Below are positions 9,163-17,009 of a stretch of 64,000 bases of DNA, piece after piece; the stretch's first letter is position 1, and each line of letters opens with the position of its first letter. A program made the translations under genes and the position numbers. The notes beneath the pieces were generated by a model. The model was not told the DNA's origin and did not search any database. It was given only the letters and a program-made list of their open reading frames with translations. Source of the DNA: [Eubacterium] eligens ATCC 27750 (GTDB taxonomy: Bacteria > Bacillota > Clostridia > Lachnospirales > Lachnospiraceae); the NCBI RefSeq assembly GCF_000146185.1, contig NC_012780.1:372001-436000 (forward strand). Reading direction: 5' to 3'.

Positions 9163-10212
9163 TTATTTCTTTAACATATTCTGTGCCGCACGCTCTGCAT
9201 CATAATCAGAGCTTTGGGCATACTGATATCCAATATGGCTTAATACATTCAAAACTTTAAGTCCGTCTTCACTTTTTCCTATATTAATACAAGCATCTGC
9301 AAATGCTTTCTTAAAGCCTTCTGACATAATATCTGAATTCTTACTAACACATATTGTATCATCCATTATCTGATCTGTCACTGCCAAAACTGCAGTCTGT
9401 TTATAACAATCATCTGTACCACCGAATTTGCTCATCCAGTTAGCTGCATATTTTGCTCTCATATGTGCAAATCCGACAATAACATCAACCTGTCCTGCTG
9501 CAAGCCTTGACATAGATGTTGTATACGAATCAGACTGTACGACATTGGCAAGGTCACTTATCTGCTTCCCATAATTATTGTAAAGCCACAGACTTGGGTA
9601 TATATAACCTGATGCTGATGAAGCACCCATTACAGCCCATGTTGCACCATTCAAATCATCCCATGTAAGCTTCTGTCCTGCATTGACCTTGGCAGCAAGC
9701 TCCTGTCCCTTAGCACTTGGTCCTGCAAGAATTATTGAACGATAATATGTTGTAAGATTATCTGTAAATGCTTCCTCCGTTCCATCATTCCAGTCCTTGG
9801 CATTAAGAGAATCCTTGTTAATAGCTTTTCTCTGTGCAGTAAGCAGAACATCACAGTCATCATCATATGTAACATAAGTTCCGCCAGAAATAAATCCTGC
9901 ATCTGCTGTTCCGGCACTTAAAGCTTCTCCTACTGCACTGTAAGAAGTTCCTACTGTAATCTCAACATTGCCTACATTATACCCCTGTGTAGCAAGTTCA
10001 TCTTTAATCATGCCGCCAAGAGGCTCAAGTCCTGTAAGCAGCGTATCAGCATCCTGATACGGTGCAATCATTATTCTGAATGTATCAATATCCTTAGAAT
10101 CTTCTTTAGTTGTATCTTTTCCACAGCCTGTCAGCCCTGCTGATAATCCCATGCAAAATGTCGCTGTAAGTAACACAGCCATTCCTTTTTTCAAATATTT
10201 TGTTAATTTCAT
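9163..10212 (-). CDS. PhnD-type solute-binding lipoprotein
   Basis: 349 residues. A lipobox LTGC near residue 30 predicts a lipid-anchored extracellular binding protein. The mature part has the PhnD/phosphite-phosphonate binding fold pattern: FRIMIAPYQDAD near the start, GTADAGFISGGTY, and MGASSASGYIYPSLWL. The start codon overlaps the bioB stop (TAATG), so it is translationally coupled to biotin synthase. That coupling is unexpected for a phosphonate importer and suggests the ligand may be a biotin precursor. Confidence 0.85.
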   Translation of the reverse strand: MKLTKYLKKGMAVLLTATFCMGLSAGLTGCGKDTTKEDSKDIDTFRIMIAPYQDADTLLTGLEPLGGMIKDELATQGYNVGNVEITVGTSYSAVGEALSAGTADAGFISGGTYVTYDDDCDVLLTAQRKAINKDSLNAKDWNDGTEEAFTDNLTTYYRSIILAGPSAKGQELAAKVNAGQKLTWDDLNGATWAVMGASSASGYIYPSLWLYNNYGKQISDLANVVQSDSYTTSMSRLAAGQVDVIVGFAHMRAKYAANWMSKFGGTDDCYKQTAVLAVTDQIMDDTICVSKNSDIMSEGFKKAFADACINIGKSEDGLKVLNVLSHIGYQYAQSSDYDAERAAQNMLKK

Positions 10213-11174
10213 TATTTTGTCTCTCTTCCAATTTCCTTTAACATATTCTTATCGCTTCTAATTGTAGCACATGCAACAGTAGTAAGCATATTACCTGTAA
10301 TAGTAGCAGACGCACCAGACTGAAATGCCTTGATTCCGTCTCCTGTAAGAAGTGCTCTTCCTGCACCAAGTCTTATATCAGCCTCCGGGTTAATATATCT
10401 AAAGAATGCTATTGTTCTTAATATCTCAGGCTCAGTAAGTCTTCTCTCATTCTCAAGAGGTGTACCCTTAATTGGCATAAGTGCATTAAGAGGAATAGAG
10501 TCAACTCCAACTTCCGCAAGACTTATTGCCATATCAAGTCTGTCTTCCCAGTCTTCGCCCATTCCTATTATACCACCTGAACATGCCCACATACCTTCTG
10601 CTTTTACAAGCTTTAAAGTTTCAATCTTCATATCATATGTATGTGTAGTGCATATATTAGGGAAATTTCTTCTTGAAGTCTCAATATTATGGTGATAACT
10701 TGTAACACCTGCTTCATGAAGTCTGTGAAGCTGCTCAGCATTAAGAAATCCCATAGATGCACACAGCTCAATATCACATTCTTTATTCATAATTTCATAA
10801 GCATGAACAGCCTTTTCAAATTCCTCACCGGTAAGAGCTTTTCCAGCCGTAACAATCGAGAAACGATCAACACCTTCTGACTCATTCAGCTTACATGCCT
10901 TTACAATATCCTCTTCTGGAAGAAAATCATACACTTCACAATCTGTATGGTTATGTGCTGACTGTGCACAGTACTTACAGTCTTCTGGACATTTGCCACT
11001 TCTTCCATTAATTATAGAACATAAGTCAACCTTATCCCCAACAAAATGCTTTCTTATTCTGTCCGCACCCACGCAAAGCTCATCTAAGTCACAACTAAGG
11101 AAAAATGTTAAATCATCCTGTCTTGTAATTCTTCTTCCATTAATAATCTCTTCAGCCAGTTCTAATGGTGTCAT
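10212..11174 (-). CDS. bioB: Biotin synthase
   Basis: A 320-residue radical-SAM enzyme that inserts sulfur into dethiobiotin to make biotin. The [4Fe-4S] motif CPEDCKYC has Cys at residues 62, 66 and 69, and conserved blocks YHHNIETS and GxGE (IGMGEDWEDR) follow. The ATG at 11174 gives the normal family length and has AGAGG about 10 bp upstream; the longer frame reads back into the promoter. No bioA, bioD or bioF is nearby, so the cell may depend on an outside supply of dethiobiotin. It is first in an operon with a three-part ABC importer. Confidence 0.95.
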   Translation of the reverse strand: MTPLELAEEIINGRRITRQDDLTFFLSCDLDELCVGADRIRKHFVGDKVDLCSIINGRSGKCPEDCKYCAQSAHNHTDCEVYDFLPEEDIVKACKLNESEGVDRFSIVTAGKALTGEEFEKAVHAYEIMNKECDIELCASMGFLNAEQLHRLHEAGVTSYHHNIETSRRNFPNICTTHTYDMKIETLKLVKAEGMWACSGGIIGMGEDWEDRLDMAISLAEVGVDSIPLNALMPIKGTPLENERRLTEPEILRTIAFFRYINPEADIRLGAGRALLTGDGIKAFQSGASATITGNMLTTVACATIRSDKNMLKEIGRETK

Positions 11175-11207
11175 AATTGATATACCTCTTTTTAAAATTT
11201 TTATTTG

Positions 11208-11236
11208 ATTATAGAACTGAAAATAGCGAATGTCAA
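11208..11236 (-). promoter_or_regulatory. Consensus sigma-A promoter of the bioB operon
   Basis: On the minus strand a perfect TTGACA and a perfect TATAAT are separated by exactly 17 bp, 34 bp upstream of the bioB ATG. The -35 lies inside the proximal arm of the inverted repeat at 11223-11267, so a protein bound to that repeat would block the promoter. Confidence 0.85.
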
Positions 11237-11267
11237 CAAGTTGCATCTTCCAGTTGACATTCGCTAT
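11223..11267 (-). promoter_or_regulatory. Probable BirA-type operator of the bioB operon
   Basis: A perfect 15-bp inverted repeat (arms ATAGCGAATGTCAAC and GTTGACATTCGCTAT) with a 15-bp spacer. The inner parts, TGTCAAC and GTTGACA, resemble the BirA half-sites TGTTAAC/GTTAACA known in Firmicutes, one mismatch per arm and a similar spacer. It covers the -35 of the bioB promoter. It also lies 24 bp past the stop of the chemoreceptor gene, so it could double as a terminator hairpin, although only four T residues follow it. Confidence 0.6.
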
Positions 11268-11290
11268 ATGTAATTACCCGCTGATATTCT

Positions 11291-12076
11291 TTATCTATTA
11301 CCTATATCTGCCATATCATGTATAACATCAGATATATTTTCTACTGTTGAGGTTATTCTGTTATTAAGATCTGTACAGCTCTTAGCAAGCTTTCCTACCT
11401 CTAATGCTACAACTGAAAAGCCTTTTCCCGCCTCACCGGCTCTTGCAGCCTCAATAGATGCATTAAGTGCAAGAATATTCTGCTTTCTCTGTATGCCATC
11501 AAGCTGCTTGGTATTCTCCTTGATATCTCTCACATACTCTTCACAGCTCTTAACACCACCTGTAAGCTTTGTAATCAATTGTCCATTGTACTTAGAATTA
11601 TATTCTGAATTAATAAAATTATTAAGTACTGCTCCTAGCAGGTTAGCTGCTGCATTAATCTCCGTCTCTGTTCTTACTGTAACTTTTCCTAACGCCTCAA
11701 TATACTCATCCTCATTAATACCCAGTTCTCTTGCAACGCCTCTGAATTTCTCTTCATCTGGATGCTCAGGTAAAACCTGACCTCCGATTACAGAGCCAAG
11801 CACTGTACCATCGCTTAACTTAAGCGGAATACCAAAATCCACAAGTCCAGCATGGCAATGATATACACCTTGTCCTTCAGCATCACATTTTTCACATCTT
11901 CTGCATCCTTCCTTACTTCCTCTGGTAAGCTTCATACAGAAATCTGTAAAGTTGTAACATTCGGAAATATACTTCCCATCAGCTCCAACTGCAACCGTAG
12001 CTAATCCTGTTGCCACAGCCCAGTCAGACATAATTGATTCAAATTTCTCCATATCAGCAAAATCTTGAATCTTCAT
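11291..12076 (-). CDS. Soluble chemoreceptor-like protein: PocR sensory domain plus short MCP signalling hairpin
   Basis: 261 residues without a membrane helix. Residues 5-160 match the PocR ligand-binding domain, including the Cys-rich stretch [13 protein letters not shown] and a later CHAG. The C-terminal part holds the conserved tip of an MCP signalling domain ([20 protein letters not shown]) but with a very short coiled coil. Such proteins link a cytosolic ligand or redox cue to CheA or to a related kinase. It has its own promoter and is not part of the bio operon. Confidence 0.8.
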   Translation of the reverse strand: MKIQDFADMEKFESIMSDWAVATGLATVAVGADGKYISECYNFTDFCMKLTRGSKEGCRRCEKCDAEGQGVYHCHAGLVDFGIPLKLSDGTVLGSVIGGQVLPEHPDEEKFRGVARELGINEDEYIEALGKVTVRTETEINAAANLLGAVLNNFINSEYNSKYNGQLITKLTGGVKSCEEYVRDIKENTKQLDGIQRKQNILALNASIEAARAGEAGKGFSVVALEVGKLAKSCTDLNNRITSTVENISDVIHDMADIGNR

Positions 12077-12122
12077 GCTTAAACCACCTCTTTTTCAATT
12101 GTTACATGTATTGATTGAATAA

Positions 12123-12151
12123 ATTTTAACAAATAAGACCTCTAAAGTCAA
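12123..12151 (-). promoter_or_regulatory. Sigma-A promoter of the PocR-MCP gene
   Basis: TTGACT and TAAAAT (each five of six matches) with a 17-bp spacer; the -10 lies about 47 bp upstream of the ATG at 12076. Confidence 0.65.
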
Positions 12152-12194
12152 TGAATATGAGTAATTAGCAACATTTTTATGTACTGGCTCTGTA

Positions 12195-13370
12195 TTAATG
12201 ATGGAACAGTCTCATTCCTGTAAAGCACATAGCCATTCCACGCTTATTGGCTGTTTCAATAACCTGATCATCTCTTACAGAACCACCAGGCTGTGCTACA
12301 TACTTAACGCCTGACTTATATGCTCTTTCTATATTATCTCCAAATGGGAAGAATGCATCTGAACCGATTGTTACATCAGTATTGCCTGCTAGCCATTCCT
12401 TCTTTTCCTCTGTTGTAAATACAGATGGTTTCTCTGTGAATACTCTCTCCCAGTCATTGAGAATATCTTCATACTCATCACCAATATAAAGGTCAATTGC
12501 ATTATCTCTGTCAGCACGGCCTACGCCTTCCTTAAATGGAAGATTAAGGACCTTTGGATTCTGGCGGAGATACCAGTTATCTGCCTTCTGTCCTGCAAGT
12601 CTTGTACAATGGATTCTTGACTGCTGTCCTGCTCCGATACCGATTGCCTGTCCATTCTTAACATAGCATACAGAATTAGACTGTGTATACTTAAGTGTTA
12701 TAAGTGCAATAATCATATCAATCTTAGCTGATTCAGGAATTTCCTTGTTCTCTGTTACAACATTTGATAAAAGCTCCTTATCAATAACGAACTCATTTCT
12801 TCCCTGCTCAAATGTTACGCCAAACACCTGCTTTCTCTCGATTGGTTCAGGCTTATACTCAGGGTCAATCTTAATGATATTATAATTACCCTTCTTCTTA
12901 GACTTTAATATCTCAAGTGCCTCCGGTTCATAGCCAGGTGCAACAATACCATCTGAAACCTCATGCTGGATAAGCTTTGCTGTAGCAACATCACATACAT
13001 CTGATAATGATATGAAATCACCGAAAGATGACATTCTGTCTGCGCCTCTTGCTCTTGCATACGCACATGCGATTGGGCTTAATTCTCCGATTGCTTCATC
13101 AACCCAGTAAATCTTCTTCTCGACATCTGTAAGAGGAAGTCCTACTGCTGCACCTGCTGGAGATACATGCTTGAAAGATGTAGCTGCTGGAAGTCCTGTA
13201 GCCTTCTTTAATTCCTTAACAAGCTGGTATCCGTTAAATGCATCAAGAAAATTAATATATCCTGGTCTGCCGTTAAGAATCTCTACAGGAAGGTCACTTC
13301 CGTCTTCCATAAATATTCTTGAAGGCTTCTGATTAGGGTTGCATCCGTATTTTAACTGAAATTCGTTCAT
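12195..13370 (-). CDS. purH: AICAR transformylase (stand-alone PurH C-terminal domain)
   Basis: 391 residues that cover only the AICAR formyltransferase half of PurH; the N-terminal IMP cyclohydrolase (MGS-like) domain is absent. Conserved blocks include LKYGCNPNQKP, SFKHVSPAGAAVG (with the catalytic Lys-His), and SDAFFPFGDNIERA near the end. It transfers a formyl group from 10-formyl-tetrahydrofolate to AICAR, giving FAICAR, which the neighbouring PurO-like protein would close to IMP. The two genes are 15 bp apart and share the ZTP riboswitch. Confidence 0.95.
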   Translation of the reverse strand: MNEFQLKYGCNPNQKPSRIFMEDGSDLPVEILNGRPGYINFLDAFNGYQLVKELKKATGLPAATSFKHVSPAGAAVGLPLTDVEKKIYWVDEAIGELSPIACAYARARGADRMSSFGDFISLSDVCDVATAKLIQHEVSDGIVAPGYEPEALEILKSKKKGNYNIIKIDPEYKPEPIERKQVFGVTFEQGRNEFVIDKELLSNVVTENKEIPESAKIDMIIALITLKYTQSNSVCYVKNGQAIGIGAGQQSRIHCTRLAGQKADNWYLRQNPKVLNLPFKEGVGRADRDNAIDLYIGDEYEDILNDWERVFTEKPSVFTTEEKKEWLAGNTDVTIGSDAFFPFGDNIERAYKSGVKYVAQPGGSVRDDQVIETANKRGMAMCFTGMRLFHH

Positions 13371-13385
13371 ATTCTTTCTCCTTAA

Positions 13386-14105
13386 TTACTTTACATTCTT
13401 GTTAATAATTCTTGTTTCGTATTCACCTGTAGCAATATCAATATATCTTACAAAAAGTGAAACCTTGTTATCTGCATTAAGATTATCCCAGATCATCTGT
13501 GTGAATTCTTCAATATCACCTGATATCTTAACCCATGTAGGTTCTCCCTCATAGCTTGGAAGTGGATTGCCATCACCCATATATGTATGGATATAATGTC
13601 CTTCTCCTGCAAATGCTGCATCATATGTATATGTGTGTCTTTCACAGATGTCAGGATTACCATTATGGCTCTTTAATATTGACATTGCATATGAATATTC
13701 ATTATTCTCAACATGAAGCACACTTGAAATTCTTGGCGTATAGTTAGGTGCATCATGCTCATATTTTCTTACTCTTAAAGATTCTTCAAATGTTTTTCCT
13801 TCTGAAAGGCCATCATAAACCGTATCAGTCTGGTCTCCATTAGTAACTATAGTATTATTGCCAAGTACTCTTACAGGGGCATAGATAATAAGCTCTGGTG
13901 CAACTAAAAGTGTTGATGGGTCAAAAGCTTCTGTTCTGATACCCTCTCCGTCCTGTACAAATACACGGTTACGGCTGCTCTCGCTTCTTCCCATAATAAA
14001 GTAAGCTGAAACTGCCTTCTTACCATCCTCTGACATACCGGCAACAATTCCTCTGCCCGGATAAGCACATCCTGATAATTCCTCTGAAAGGTTCTTAATT
14101 GTCAT
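13386..14105 (-). CDS. PurO-like IMP cyclohydrolase
   Basis: 239 residues; the sequence (GCAYPGRGIVAG, YFIMGRSESSRNR, LLVAPELIIY, PNYTPRISS) matches the PurO/IMP cyclohydrolase-like family first known from archaea and also present in some Clostridia. It would cyclise FAICAR to IMP, the last step of purine synthesis. Its position directly before the stand-alone AICAR transformylase supplies exactly the activity that gene lacks. The ATG has a strong AGGAGG site. Control is by the upstream ZTP riboswitch. Confidence 0.88.
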   Translation of the reverse strand: MTIKNLSEELSGCAYPGRGIVAGMSEDGKKAVSAYFIMGRSESSRNRVFVQDGEGIRTEAFDPSTLLVAPELIIYAPVRVLGNNTIVTNGDQTDTVYDGLSEGKTFEESLRVRKYEHDAPNYTPRISSVLHVENNEYSYAMSILKSHNGNPDICERHTYTYDAAFAGEGHYIHTYMGDGNPLPSYEGEPTWVKISGDIEEFTQMIWDNLNADNKVSLFVRYIDIATGEYETRIINKNVK

Positions 14106-14159
14106 AACTGACCTCCTGTTAAATGTGATGACTGCGTTCGCTCTTCATGGTTCTTTTTC

Positions 14160-14285
14160 GCGAGTAGCGAAGATGCCAGAATTTCATTCTGGCATTGTCG
14201 CGGTGCTCCTCGAATATCCGTGAAAAATCCCCAATCCATGCAAGCATGATTGTGAATTTTCACTCCTATTCTCATCGCTACTCGC
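14160..14285. repeat. Multi-stem palindromic element between riboswitch and purO
   Basis: An outer perfect 11-bp inverted repeat (GCGAGTAGCGA at 14160-14170; complement at 14275-14285) encloses two further hairpins: a 9-bp perfect stem at 14174-14194 (TGCCAGAAT) and a longer imperfect one at about 14220-14263 (GTGAAAA...TTTTCAC with CATGC/GCATG inside). This three-way-junction layout occupies most of the untranslated leader and is not part of the ZTP aptamer. It looks like a dispersed intergenic palindromic repeat or a second RNA element. Confidence 0.6.
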
Positions 14286-14286
14286 G

Positions 14287-14345
14287 CAAAAAAACCGACC
14301 ATCTGGGAACGCAGCTTATAGCTTAACGTTGCCCAGGCGGTCGGC
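14287..14345 (-). terminator. Riboswitch-controlled terminator of the purine operon
   Basis: On the minus strand CCGACC-GC-CTGGG pairs with CCCAG-AT-GGTCGG, extended inside by AACG/CGTT and AAGCT/AGCT stems, and is followed by seven T residues (14288-14294). The 5' arm is the conserved 3' block of the ZTP aptamer, so ligand binding and terminator formation exclude each other. Confidence 0.9.
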
Positions 14346-14425
14346 TTTTTTAATATAAACTGTACTCCCTGTGGGTTATCCCACAATGCCCATAAGGCAT
14401 CTTCCGCCAGTTGTACAGCACTTAT
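14331..14425 (-). ncRNA. ZTP/ZMP riboswitch (pfl motif)
   Basis: The minus strand shows both conserved halves of the pfl motif. The 5' half has ACTGGCGGAAG, a variable hairpin, GTGGGATAACCCAC and AGGGAGTAC. After an A/T-rich linker comes the 3' block CCGACCGCCTGGGC. ZTP and ZMP (AICAR) accumulate when 10-formyl-tetrahydrofolate is short; binding should prevent the terminator that shares the 3' block and turn on the PurO-like and AICAR transformylase genes, the very step that consumes AICAR. Confidence 0.92.
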
Positions 14426-14429
14426 TAAT

Positions 14430-14458
14430 AACATACAACAAAATATGTTAAATTGCAA
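14430..14458 (-). promoter_or_regulatory. Candidate promoter of the ZTP riboswitch transcript
   Basis: TTGCAA and TATGTT with a 17-bp spacer (four of six matches each), overlapping the stop codon of the upstream pyrophosphorylase gene. It would start RNA just before the aptamer. The elements are weak, so read-through from upstream remains possible. Confidence 0.4.
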
Positions 14459-15674
14459 CACCATTCTTCTTAAGAAGTTCTCTTGCTGATTCAACTGAAT
14501 CAACACCTGTTGCATTCTTAATTGGTGCAAATTCCTTTTCTCTTACTACCTCAAATGGCAGGCAACTGTCAAGCTCATGAATCATATCAAGAACAAGACC
14601 CTCAAACTTATATCCATTAGGCTTTTCCGGCTTAACAAGATCACCATTCGCATCAATATATGGAATCTTCTTCTCAACAATATGTAAAGGAAGATTCTTT
14701 CCAACAATTCTTTCAAGATCAGAAACCCTGAACAGATAGTTAAGAATAACTCCAAAATTATATGCAGGGTCGCCTTTTGCATTCTTAGCATCCATCATCT
14801 CTTTAGTAAGTTCATAATACTCAACAATAGAAGGCTTGCCATCTTCAAGGCACATAACACCTACCTTCTCATCAGGAGCTGCTTTTCTTACAACCTTAGA
14901 ACCAACTGCACAGTGCTTTTCAATTGTAGCACCGATAAATACAGGGTCTGCAATTCTCTGAAGAACATTGTCAACAGCGAATACATTCAGCCACTCAATT
15001 CCGTTCTTCTCAAGAACCTCTGTTAATCCAGCCTTCTTTAAAGAGATATACCATCCACCATTACCATTAGGTGATGTAGCCATTCTTCCCTTTTCTTCAA
15101 GGTATATCTTACCTTCATAATCAGTAGCTGCTGCCATCTCCTGCTTGAAGAAATGTACATATTCACTCTTATATCCAAAGAAATCCTTTTCTTCAAAGAA
15201 AGAAACTGTAGCATCATTATTCTTCTCACTTGTCATAACAAATAAATGTATATAAGTTCCTGTTTCCTTAACAACATCCATAAGATTATTAATAAGGCAC
15301 TCGAATATATAAAGTTCCTTGTTAACACCTACATTATACATTCCTTTAGGATTATCAGAACCAAGTCTTGTTCCCATTCCACCTGCAAGAAGAATTGCTC
15401 CAACCTTTCCGGCCTTAATTGCTTCTACACCTGTATTCTTAAATGTATCATAGTCTGCTTCTATCTCATCAAGTTCCATTGCATCAAGAGGTGTAATTTC
15501 ACCTTTCTTAACAAGCTCAGACTTATGTTCAATTGCCGATAAAACTTCCATATCAGTCTTATCAATCTGTTCAAGAAGTGCTACCTTCTCATCATCTGAT
15601 AATTCATCATAATATCTTAATATCTGTTCCTGACCGTACTTTGAAAGCTTAAGCTTTGCTTCTTCTAAATTCAC
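14448..15674 (-). CDS. UDP-N-acetylglucosamine/UDP-sugar pyrophosphorylase, eukaryotic (UDPGP) type
   Basis: 408 residues of the UDPGP type 1 family. The nucleotide-binding signature LAGGMGTRLGSDNPKG lies at about residues 96-111, followed by the uridine-binding region SPNGNGGWY and the block NVFAVDNVL. These enzymes make UDP-GlcNAc, UDP-GalNAc or UDP-glucose from UTP and the sugar phosphate; which one cannot be read from the sequence. Translation begins at GTG (15674) after GAGGAAA. The gene ends just upstream of the ZTP riboswitch and has no terminator of its own that I can see. Confidence 0.85.
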   Translation of the reverse strand: MNLEEAKLKLSKYGQEQILRYYDELSDDEKVALLEQIDKTDMEVLSAIEHKSELVKKGEITPLDAMELDEIEADYDTFKNTGVEAIKAGKVGAILLAGGMGTRLGSDNPKGMYNVGVNKELYIFECLINNLMDVVKETGTYIHLFVMTSEKNNDATVSFFEEKDFFGYKSEYVHFFKQEMAAATDYEGKIYLEEKGRMATSPNGNGGWYISLKKAGLTEVLEKNGIEWLNVFAVDNVLQRIADPVFIGATIEKHCAVGSKVVRKAAPDEKVGVMCLEDGKPSIVEYYELTKEMMDAKNAKGDPAYNFGVILNYLFRVSDLERIVGKNLPLHIVEKKIPYIDANGDLVKPEKPNGYKFEGLVLDMIHELDSCLPFEVVREKEFAPIKNATGVDSVESARELLKKNGVAI

Positions 15675-15735
15675 TCTAATTTCCTCACTTATCTAATAAC
15701 TTATTGTCTGACGACATCTTCATAATTCTAACACA

Positions 15736-16878
15736 TTAATAGTTTCCAAGCAACTTAATTGACTCAGCTTCCTCTTCAATACCTCTTAATGCATTCATAA
15801 CTCTTGGATCATCAATATTACCTGTAAAATCAACAAAGAAACGGAAATTCCATCTCTTTCCCTCTACATTACCCTCAATTGGTCTTGATTCAATCTTATT
15901 CATATTAAGACCATTATATATAATATGACTTAAAAGATTATATAGAGTGCCTGCTTCATTAGCTGTTTCAAACACAATACTCATCTTCTGTGCATTCTTA
16001 ACAAACTTTCTTGTATTAGTAACAATAACAAATCTTGTTGTATTGCCCTCCTGATCTGTAATTCCAGACTTTAAGATATCAAGACCATAAAGCTCTGCTG
16101 CTTCCTTACTCGCAATGGCAACATGGGTCTTATTATGCTCCTGAAAAATCATCTTTGCTGCAAGTGCTGTATTAGCCTGACTTATTCTCTGCCAGTCCTT
16201 GTGAGTATCTAAGAATCTGTCACACTGCATAAGTCCCTGTGGATGTGAATATACAGCAGTTACATTTTCAAGGTCAGTTCCCGGAAGTCCAAGTAACAAA
16301 TGTTCAATTTTAACATAAGTTTCTGCTATTATGTAATTATTATATTCCTGTAACAAATCATACACATCAGCAACAATTCCGGCATTGGAATTCTCTATAG
16401 GAAGAACCGCATAATCAGCTTTCCCCTGCTTAACTGCTTCCATGCACTCTCTCCATGTAGGAACATTGAAATTATCAACATCCTTGCCAAAGAAATTAAT
16501 CATGGCAGCATATGAATATGCACCTGGAACTCCCTGATATACTACCTTGCAATCTTTCTTATTAATCTCATCAATAGCCTCATATGGCTCTCTTAAAGTC
16601 TGTCCCATCTTTTCAAGAAGCATATACTGATTCTTTCTTGAGTTAGCCATAATCTGTGCAAACAGGTCATCAATAGCATGCACATTATCAGGATTCTTAA
16701 CAAGCTTCTTGACAGATTCTAACTTAGCTTTCTCGCGTGCCGGATCAAGAACCTTCTTTCCTGTCTCAATCTTATATTCTGCAACCTCAGTTGTCAGTTT
16801 CATTCTCTCTTCAAACAGTTCTACAAGCTGACTGTCGATTTTATCAATATTATTTCGTATTTCATTAAGGTCTAACAT
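15736..16878 (-). CDS. pheA: Bifunctional chorismate mutase / prephenate dehydratase (P-protein)
   Basis: 380 residues in the usual order: AroQ chorismate mutase (about 1-90, start LNEIRNNIDKIDSQLVELF), prephenate dehydratase (about 110-290, YQGVPGAYSYAA and the catalytic-site motif NTTRF), and a C-terminal ACT domain with ESRP, the phenylalanine-binding motif for feedback control. It converts chorismate via prephenate to phenylpyruvate for phenylalanine synthesis. The ATG follows GAGGAG. It is transcribed from its own promoter, divergent from the DUF5050-like gene. Confidence 0.95.
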   Translation of the reverse strand: MLDLNEIRNNIDKIDSQLVELFEERMKLTTEVAEYKIETGKKVLDPAREKAKLESVKKLVKNPDNVHAIDDLFAQIMANSRKNQYMLLEKMGQTLREPYEAIDEINKKDCKVVYQGVPGAYSYAAMINFFGKDVDNFNVPTWRECMEAVKQGKADYAVLPIENSNAGIVADVYDLLQEYNNYIIAETYVKIEHLLLGLPGTDLENVTAVYSHPQGLMQCDRFLDTHKDWQRISQANTALAAKMIFQEHNKTHVAIASKEAAELYGLDILKSGITDQEGNTTRFVIVTNTRKFVKNAQKMSIVFETANEAGTLYNLLSHIIYNGLNMNKIESRPIEGNVEGKRWNFRFFVDFTGNIDDPRVMNALRGIEEEAESIKLLGNY

Positions 16879-16912
16879 ATACTTCTCCTCTTTAAAGCGA
16901 TGTATTATTCTT

Positions 16913-16940
16913 ATTGTATCACATTTTTAATGATATGCAA
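16913..16940 (-). promoter_or_regulatory. Candidate promoter of pheA
   Basis: TTGCAT and TACAAT with a 16-bp spacer, the -10 about 35 bp upstream of the pheA start. No T-box or leader-peptide attenuator fits into the short leader. Confidence 0.5.
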
Positions 16941-17009
16941 TAAATGTACTTTATGTTATACTTAAGAAAATGTTCTTAAATAATGTACATAAGGGAGTAG
17001 TGATAACAT

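Noticed and set aside
11223..11267. Inverted repeat read purely as a terminator of the chemoreceptor gene
   Set aside because: Only four T residues follow and the proximal arm contains a perfect -35 element of the bioB promoter; an operator explains it better, though dual use cannot be excluded.
14102..14530. Minus-strand frame of 142 codons over the purine leader
   Set aside because: It runs through the ZTP aptamer and terminator and overlaps the end of the pyrophosphorylase gene in another frame; the RNA structure explains the sequence.
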